From an uncultured Phenylobacterium sp. (lineage in GTDB: Bacteria > Pseudomonadota > Alphaproteobacteria > Caulobacterales > Caulobacteraceae), in the NCBI GenBank assembly GCA_945952355.1, contig CAMFIW010000241.1, positions 1-5,411 on the forward strand: a DNA stretch of 5,411 bases. Direction: 5' to 3'. Positions 1-4,416 of this stretch are shown piece by piece (the stretch's first letter is position 1; each line of letters starts with the position of its first letter). The notes beneath the pieces were generated by a model, which ran no database searches, was not told the DNA's origin, and was given only the letters and a program-made list of their open reading frames with translations. Position numbers and translations under genes: made by a program.

Positions 1-552
1 GGCCAGGACATGGGCAAGACGCTGTGCGGGGCCGTGTGGCTGCACGCCGACATGCGCGGCCCCTACGACTACTGGCAGTTCTGGCGGAACACCGAGGACG
101 CCGACGAGGGCCGATTCCTGAAGCTGTTCACCGACCTGCCGCTCGACGAGGTCGCCAAGCTGGAGGCGATGGAGGGCGCGCAGATCAACGACGCCAAGAA
201 GGTGCTGGCCAACGAGGCGACCCGGATGCTGCACGGCCAGGCGGCGGCGGACGCGGCGGCCGAGGCGGCGCGCGTGGCCTTCGAGGTCGGCTCGGTGTCC
301 GGCGACATGCCGACCCACGAGGTTCCGGCCGCCGAGCTGGAGGCCGGGATCGTGCTGGCGGCCCTGGCGGCCGACGCGGGCCTCGCCGGTTCGCGCGGCG
401 AGGCGCGGCGCCTGGCCCAAGGTGGCGGCCTGCGGGTCAATGACGAAGCCTGGACCGACGCCAACCGCGCCGTCTCGAACGCCGACCTGGCCGACGGGGT
501 GGTGAAGCTGGCTGCGGGCAAGAAGAAGATCGTTCTGATCAAGCCGGTCTGA
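1..552 (+). CDS. tyrS: Tyrosyl-tRNA synthetase, C-terminal part (5' end outside window)
   Basis: TyrS is the cytoplasmic class I enzyme that charges tRNA-Tyr with tyrosine using ATP. Frame 1 is open from the window's first base to the TGA at 550-552, giving 183 residues; the Rossmann catalytic core and HIGH motif lie upstream. The fragment opens with the KMSKS-equivalent loop, read here as DMGKT (residues 3-7), then GAVW and [15 protein letters not shown] (about residues 22-36), which is very characteristic of bacterial TyrS. A helical tRNA-binding section follows, then an alanine-rich linker. The C-terminal S4 RNA-binding domain spans about residues 115-183, with the [18 protein letters not shown] core, and the chain ends IVLIKPV. 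The bcp gene starts 11 bases after the stop, so the two are probably co-transcribed. The first position of the KMSKS-type loop is Asp rather than the usual Lys; the second Lys (residue 6) is kept. The family call is secure. Confidence 0.96.
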   Translation, partial: GQDMGKTLCGAVWLHADMRGPYDYWQFWRNTEDADEGRFLKLFTDLPLDEVAKLEAMEGAQINDAKKVLANEATRMLHGQAAADAAAEAARVAFEVGSVSGDMPTHEVPAAELEAGIVLAALAADAGLAGSRGEARRLAQGGGLRVNDEAWTDANRAVSNADLADGVVKLAAGKKKIVLIKPV

Positions 553-556
553 GGAG
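551..556 (+). promoter_or_regulatory. Shine-Dalgarno of bcp, overlapping the tyrS stop
   Basis: GAGGAG lies 7 bases before the ATG at 564 and shares its first two bases with the tyrS stop codon TGA (550-552). It supports the start at 564 and suggests that ribosomes ending tyrS can help start bcp. Confidence 0.75.
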
Positions 557-563
557 ACGACGG

Positions 564-1028
564 ATGAGCGAGATCGCCGAGGGCGCGGCTGCGCCGGACT
601 TCGAGATGGCGGGGCCAAGCGGGCCGATCCGCCTCGCCGACTTCAAGGGCAAGCCGCTGGTGCTCTACTTCTATCCGAAGGACGACACACCGGGCTGCAC
701 CACCGAGAACCAGGACTTCACCGCGCTGGCCGCCGACTTCGCCAAGGCGGGCGTCGGCCTGGTTGGCGCCTCGAAGGACACCGTGGCCAAGCACGCCAAG
801 TTCGCCGCCAAGTACGACCTGAAGGTCCCGCTGGGCTCCGATCCCGAGGGGCAGGTGATCGAGGCCTACGGCTCCTGGGTCGAAAAGACCCTCTATGGGC
901 GCCAGTACATGGGCATCGACCGCTCGACCTTCCTGATCGACAAGACCGGCAATATCGCGCGCATCTGGCGCAAGGTGAAGGTGAAGGGCCACGCCGCCGA
1001 GGTGCTGGCCGCCGCCAAGGCGCTCTGA
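564..1028 (+). CDS. bcp: Thioredoxin-dependent thiol peroxidase, BCP/PrxQ family peroxiredoxin
   Basis: This 154-residue cytoplasmic peroxiredoxin reduces hydrogen peroxide and organic hydroperoxides using a reactive cysteine that is regenerated by thioredoxin or another thiol. The length is normal for the family. The PxxxTxxC active-site motif is visible as P38, T42 and C45 (YPKDDTPGCTTEN). The catalytic arginine is R120 in GIDRSTFLID, and the thioredoxin fold continues to about residue 150. C45 is the only cysteine in the protein. The resolving cysteine found five residues later in E. coli BCP is replaced by Gln50, so this is a 1-Cys form that would need an external thiol to resolve the sulfenate. 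The start at 564 is set by GAGGAG at 551-556. The gene sits 11 bases after tyrS and is probably in the same transcript, though tyrosine charging and peroxide defence have no obvious link. Confidence 0.95.
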   Translation: MSEIAEGAAAPDFEMAGPSGPIRLADFKGKPLVLYFYPKDDTPGCTTENQDFTALAADFAKAGVGLVGASKDTVAKHAKFAAKYDLKVPLGSDPEGQVIEAYGSWVEKTLYGRQYMGIDRSTFLIDKTGNIARIWRKVKVKGHAAEVLAAAKAL

Positions 1029-1112
1029 ACCCTCGCATTCACAGATCGTTAACCACAACGCGCGAGATTGCAGGCTGCGTCCGCGCATCACACCTTCCGG
1101 GTGCGAAGGGTC

Positions 1113-1142
1113 TTGCGCGCGCTCCCAATCTCATCGCATATC
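1113..1142 (+). promoter_or_regulatory. Candidate weak promoter for the M23 peptidase-bactofilin unit
   Basis: The 139-base gap after bcp (1029-1167) is the natural place for a promoter serving the peptidase, bactofilin and perhaps the DUF805 gene. The best housekeeping-like pair I can see is TTGCGC (1113-1118) and CATATC (1137-1142) with 18 bases between. Both elements match the consensus only partly. If real, transcription would begin only some 20 bases before the coding start. This is a weak guess made by eye. Confidence 0.18.
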
Positions 1143-1167
1143 GCCGCGGGCTGTAATTTCCGACGCG

Positions 1168-2334
1168 GTGAGAATGTCACGCCTCGCGCGCCTTCGCCGA
1201 TCGCTCGAAGATCTGTTTCCTGAGCGCCACCTGTACGTCCGCACGGCGGGCGAGATGCGCGGCTTCGTCCTGACCACCGAAAAGCAGCTAATGATCGCCG
1301 CCGGCGTGGCGGGGGTGGCGCTCTGGATGGGCGTCTCGACCGCCGCCATGTTGGTCGATCTGGTCAGCGCCTCGGGCAGCGACAGGGAACTGGCGCGCAT
1401 GCAGGCCAAGTCGGAGCGCCTGGTCGCCGACCGGGAGGCGCGGCTGAATAGCGCCGTCGCCCAGTTGAACGCCGCCAATGGATCTTCCGCCGGCCTGGCC
1501 GACACTGTGGAGAAGCGCCACGCTGCGCTCGCCATGTTGCTCACCGACATCAAGGGCGCGCCCGGCGCCGCCGACGCCCTTGCGCCGGCGCTGAAACAGG
1601 CGAGCCATCCCAATACCGCCATGACGCCTGCGCGCCGGATCGCGCTGGTCGAGGCGAGCCAGGAGCGGCTGATCGACGCCGCAGACAACTTCGCCAAGGG
1701 CCGCGCAGACCGGCTGCGGCTGGCCTTCCGGCTGGCGGGCCTGACCCCCTCCTCCTTCCTGCCTAAGGGCCAGGCCCTTGGCGGGCCGCTGATCGAGGCC
1801 AAGGATCCCCGCGCCCTCGCCGCCGTGCTGGACGTGGACGAGGGCTTCGCCGAGCGGATCCAGCACGCCGCCACCAGCCTGTCGGAAGCCAAGGCCCTGG
1901 CCGATGCGGCGACCAAGCTGCCCTTCGCCAAGCCGACCACCGACATCGACAAGTCGAGCGGGTTCGGCGTGCGGTTCGACCCGTTCACCGGTCGCCCGGC
2001 CTTCCATTCGGGCCTCGACTTCGTGGGCGGCTTCGGCTCGCCGATCTATTCGACGGCGCCCGGCGTGGTGTCGTTCACCGGCGTGCGCTCGGGCTACGGC
2101 AACACCATCGAGATCGACCACGGCGCCGGGTTCAAGACCCGCTACGCCCACCTGTCGGCCATCGGCGTCAGCGTCGGCCAGAAGGTGGCGGTGGGCCAGA
2201 GGATCGGCGCCTTGGGCAACACGGGCCGCTCGACCGGCCCGCATCTGCATTATGAGGTCTGGGTCAACGGGCGCGCCCAGAACCCGGACCGTTTCGTGAG
2301 GGCGGGCGACTATGTTCAGCAAGCGGACGACTAA
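1168..2334 (+). CDS. Membrane-anchored M23 (LytM-type) peptidoglycan endopeptidase with coiled coil
   Basis: This is a predicted zinc endopeptidase that cuts peptide cross-links in the periplasmic cell wall, anchored in the inner membrane. With the GTG at 1168 as residue 1 it has 388 residues. A basic cytoplasmic N-terminus (about 1-40, containing LFPERHLYVR) is followed by one membrane helix (about 41-66), a coiled-coil-like stretch (about 72-130), an alanine-rich linker, and an M23 domain (about 265-385). All expected catalytic residues are present: H280 and D284 (HSGLD), H328 (RYAHLS), and H359 and H361 (HLH). It should therefore be active, unlike degenerate EnvC/NlpD-type homologues. The start is uncertain between GTG 1168 and ATG 1174, and neither has a good Shine-Dalgarno. 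The gene overlaps the bactofilin gene by 23 bases. The arrangement matches the LmdC-BacA pair described in stalked and budding alphaproteobacteria (from memory), where the bactofilin positions the peptidase; orthology is inferred. Confidence 0.92.
   Translation: MRMSRLARLRRSLEDLFPERHLYVRTAGEMRGFVLTTEKQLMIAAGVAGVALWMGVSTAAMLVDLVSASGSDRELARMQAKSERLVADREARLNSAVAQLNAANGSSAGLADTVEKRHAALAMLLTDIKGAPGAADALAPALKQASHPNTAMTPARRIALVEASQERLIDAADNFAKGRADRLRLAFRLAGLTPSSFLPKGQALGGPLIEAKDPRALAAVLDVDEGFAERIQHAATSLSEAKALADAATKLPFAKPTTDIDKSSGFGVRFDPFTGRPAFHSGLDFVGGFGSPIYSTAPGVVSFTGVRSGYGNTIEIDHGAGFKTRYAHLSAIGVSVGQKVAVGQRIGALGNTGRSTGPHLHYEVWVNGRAQNPDRFVRAGDYVQQADD
2298..2334 (+). other. 23-base peptidase/bactofilin overlap with internal ribosome binding site
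   Basis: The bactofilin ATG (2312-2314) lies inside the end of the peptidase gene, whose TAA stop is at 2332-2334, in a different frame. A GAGGG sequence at 2298-2302 sits 9 bases before this ATG and can act as its Shine-Dalgarno. The last codons of the peptidase are therefore also the first codons of the bactofilin, which points to one transcript and translational coupling. Confidence 0.8.
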
Positions 2335-2776
2335 ACTCCCCGAGATCACCGACGCCGAGATCGCGGCCGTGGGCCTGGGCGCCGAGACGCCACGGACCAA
2401 GCTGCGGGCGGCGTCGCTGCTGTCGGCGGACCTGACCGTCGAGGGCAATGTCATCGGCGAGGGCGAGGTGCAGATCGACGGCACGGTGCGCGGCGACGTG
2501 CGCGTCTCGCGCCTGACCATCGGCGAGACCGGCCATGTCGAGGGCCAGGTGTTCTGCGACACGGTGGAGGTGCGCGGCCGGGTGATCGGCAGCCTGACCG
2601 CCAAGCAGGTCCGGCTGTACGGCACGGCCTATGTCGACGGCGACGTCACCCACGAGCAGCTGGCCATCGAGAGCGGCGCCTTCTTCCAGGGCCGCAGCCT
2701 GAAGTTCCAGCGCCCTGCCCCCGCGCTGGAAGTGGTGACGGTCAGCGAGGAGCCGGCGGCCGCCAAGGCGGTCTGA
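2312..2776 (+). CDS. bacA: Bactofilin cytoskeletal protein (BacA type)
   Basis: Bactofilins polymerise without nucleotide into filaments or sheets under the inner membrane and act as scaffolds for cell-wall enzymes; in Caulobacter BacA recruits PbpC at the stalk base. This protein has 154 residues. A short polar N-terminus (1-34) begins MFSKRTTK, resembling the membrane-targeting peptide reported for Caulobacter BacA (MFSKQ..., from memory). The bactofilin beta-helix core runs from about residue 35 to 132, with the repeated glycine-turn pattern typical of the fold (DLTVEG, GEVQIDGTVRGDV, HVEGQV, VEVRGRVIGSL, AYVDGDV, IESGAFFQG). A short tail rich in Pro, Ala and Glu follows. The start is fixed by MFSK and by GAGGG at 2298-2302. 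Translation is probably coupled to the peptidase gene it overlaps. The family assignment is firm. BacA rather than a paralogue is inferred from the N-terminus and the neighbouring peptidase. Confidence 0.93.
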   Translation: MFSKRTTKLPEITDAEIAAVGLGAETPRTKLRAASLLSADLTVEGNVIGEGEVQIDGTVRGDVRVSRLTIGETGHVEGQVFCDTVEVRGRVIGSLTAKQVRLYGTAYVDGDVTHEQLAIESGAFFQGRSLKFQRPAPALEVVTVSEEPAAAKAV

Positions 2777-2829
2777 TATCGATCCACGGTTGCAGGGCTC
2801 AGCGTCTTGTGTAGCCTGGACTATCCAAG

Positions 2830-2835
2830 GGAGGG
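2830..2835 (+). promoter_or_regulatory. Shine-Dalgarno of the DUF805 gene
   Basis: GGAGGG, within the longer AAGGGAGGG at 2827-2835, lies 7 bases before the ATG at 2843. It is the strongest ribosome binding site in the window. It favours ATG 2843 over the in-frame ATG at 2852, which would be 16 bases away. Confidence 0.8.
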
Positions 2836-2842
2836 CTGATCC

Positions 2843-3250
2843 ATGGAGTTAATGCTGCAACCGCTGCGCAAGTACGCCGACTTCCAGGGGCGCGCGCGTC
2901 GGCAAGAATACTGGCTGTTCGTCCTCGGCGTGTTCGTCGCCGAAGTCGTCGGGAGCGTGATCATCGACCTGGCGGGCGGCGGCGCAGGCAATTTTTCCTT
3001 CGTCTCAGGGGTGCTGGCGATCCTGTTCGGCGTCGCCTTGCTGGGCGTGATCGTTCCTTCGATCGCCGTCGCGTTCCGCCGACTTCACGACACCAACCGC
3101 TCGGCGTGGTGGCTGTTGATCGCCTTCCTGCCGCTCATCGGCAGCGTGGTCTTGCTGATCTTCTACTGTCTGGACGGCACGCCCGGCCCGAACCGCTTCG
3201 GACAGGATCCGAAGGGCCGCAACCTGACCGACGCCTCGGTCTTCAGCTAG
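2843..3250 (+). CDS. DUF805 family inner-membrane protein
   Basis: This 135-residue protein of unknown biochemical function is predicted to sit in the inner membrane. It carries the DUF805 hallmarks in order: FQGRARRQEYW near the N-terminus (residues 14-24), FRRLHDTNRSAWW (78-90), and a C-terminal DGTPGPNRFGQDPKG (111-125). Three hydrophobic segments are visible at about residues 24-44, 52-77 and 88-110. The length is normal for single-domain members of the family. The start at 2843 is supported by a strong GGAGGG site. The gene follows the bactofilin by 66 bases on the same strand, so it may be read through from the peptidase-bactofilin transcript or have its own promoter; I see no convincing one. 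Its TAG stop lies 6 bases from the stop of the convergent prfB gene. A cell-envelope role is suggested only by the neighbours. Confidence 0.9.
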   Translation: MELMLQPLRKYADFQGRARRQEYWLFVLGVFVAEVVGSVIIDLAGGGAGNFSFVSGVLAILFGVALLGVIVPSIAVAFRRLHDTNRSAWWLLIAFLPLIGSVVLLIFYCLDGTPGPNRFGQDPKGRNLTDASVFS

Positions 3251-3256
3251 GCGCCT

Positions 3257-4370
3257 CTATCCATCCCGCGTCACGCCCACGCGCTGGGCGAGGCTCGCGC
3301 CCATGAAGGCGTCGAGGTCGCCGTCGAGGACGCCCTGGGTGTCGGACGTTTCGACCTCGGTGCGCAGGTCCTTGACCATCTGATAGGGCTGCAGGACGTA
3401 GCTGCGGATCTGGTGGCCCCAGCCGATGTCGGTCTTCTGGTCGTTCAGCGCCTGGGCCTCGGCCTCGCGCTTCTGCAGCTCCAGCTCGTAGAGGCGCGCT
3501 CGCAGCATCTTCCAGGCCTCGTCGCGGTTCTGGTGTTGCGAACGGCCGGCCTGGCAGGCCACGACCACGCCCGTGGGGATGTGGGTCAGGCGGACGGCGC
3601 TATCGGTCTTGTTGATGTGCTGGCCGCCGGCGCCGGAGGCCCGGTAGGTGTCGGTGCGCACGTCGGACGGATTGATGTCGATGACGATGGCGTCGTCGAC
3701 CACCGGATAGACCCAGACCGAGGCGAAGCTGGTGTGGCGCTTGGCGGCGGCGTCGAAGGGCGAGATACGCACCAGCCGGTGCACGCCGGCCTCGGTCTTC
3801 AGCCAGCCATAGGCGTTTGCGCCCTTGACCTGCAGGGTCACCGACTTGATGCCCGCCTGTTCGCCGGAGGTCTCTTCCAGGAAGTCGACGCTCATACCGT
3901 GCTGCTGGGCCCAGCGGGTGTACATGCGCATCAGCATGCCGGCCCAGTCGTTGGACTCGGTGCCGCCGGCCCCGGAATTGATTTCCAGGAAGGCGTCGTT
4001 GCCGTCGGCCTCGCCGCTCAGCAGGGCTTCGAGCTCGGCGCGCGCGGCGCGTTCCTTGAGCGCCTTGAGCTGGCCGCGGGCCTCGTCGAGGTTGGCCTCG
4101 TCGCCCTCTTCGTCGGCGAGTTCGGCATAGCCGATGGCGTCGCCGAGATCGCGCTCGATGGAGCGCACGGCCTCGACGCCGGACGCCAGCTTGGCGCGTT
4201 CGCGGGTGATGGCCTGGGCGGCGGCGGGATCGTCCCAGAGGGTCGGGTCCTCGACCCGGGCGTTCAGCTCGTCGAGCTTTCGGAGCGCAGGTTCCCAGTC
4301 AAAGACGCCTCCTGAGCAGTTCGATCGACTGCTCGATGTCGGCCTTGGCGGCCTCGACATCCAATCTCAT
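3257..4370 (-). CDS. prfB: Peptide chain release factor 2 (RF2), expressed by programmed +1 frameshift
   Basis: RF2 recognises UAA and UGA stop codons in the ribosomal A site and triggers release of the finished protein. Translation starts at ATG 4370-4368, with GGAG at 4380-4377 as Shine-Dalgarno, and reads 23 codons ([14 protein letters not shown]...) to an in-frame TGA at 4301-4299. Skipping the T at 4301 joins Leu23 to Asp24-Trp-Glu-Pro in the +1 frame, which runs to TAG at 3259-3257. The joined product has 370 residues, a normal RF2 length. The SPF stop-recognition tripeptide is at residues 203-205, identifying RF2 rather than RF1 (PxT). The catalytic GGQ is at residues 248-250 in [16 protein letters not shown]; Gln250 is the usual methylation site. 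The helical N-terminal domain 1 covers about residues 1-110. Low RF2 slows decoding of the TGA and promotes shifting, giving autoregulation. The gene lies 46 bases after the PBP1A gene, probably in one transcript. A reading starting at ATG 4360 is an artefact. Confidence 0.97.
4298..4313 (-). promoter_or_regulatory. prfB programmed +1 frameshift signal
   Basis: On the minus strand the order is AGGAGG (4313-4308), CGT (4307-4305), CTT (4304-4302), TGA (4301-4299), C (4298). This has the same architecture and spacing as the well-studied E. coli prfB site: an internal Shine-Dalgarno-like sequence three bases upstream of a slippery CUU, followed by UGA C. The P-site tRNA-Leu slips from CUU to UUU. 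The codons before the TGA encode a normal RF2 N-terminus and those after it, in the +1 frame, continue the RF2 domain, so this is recoding and not a mutation. Confidence 0.96.
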
Positions 4371-4416
4371 GGGAATCTCCCGGAAAAATCAGAGGCGGGC
4401 CAGTACCCCGACAGGC

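Noticed and set aside
1093..1109. CCTTC/GAAGG hairpin with a 7-base loop downstream of bcp
   Set aside because: The stem has 5 pairs and the following sequence is GC-rich with no T-run. It could be chance structure, so it is not listed as a terminator.
1288..2625. A 445-codon open frame on the minus strand opposite the peptidase and bactofilin, with other long antisense frames at 69-1091 and 3413-4315
   Set aside because: They lie opposite clearly recognised genes and have low-complexity Arg/Ala/Gly/His-rich translations without domain motifs. High GC removes stop codons from antisense frames, so these are shadows.
2777..2842. Promoter for the DUF805 gene (TTGCAG at 2790-2795 with TGTAGC at 2810-2815)
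   Set aside because: The spacing of 14 bases is too short and the -10 element is poor, so there is nothing convincing by eye.
4299..4301. prfB as a frameshifted pseudogene
   Set aside because: The internal AGGAGG, slippery CTT and TGA C are correctly spaced, and the frames join to give a full RF2 with SPF and GGQ, so this is programmed recoding.
4384..4410. Possible terminator between the PBP1A and prfB genes on the minus strand: CGGG/CCCG hairpin (4410-4407 with 4399-4396) followed by TTTTT (4388-4384)
   Set aside because: The stem is only 4 base pairs and the T-run begins 7 bases after it, too weak to call an intrinsic terminator.
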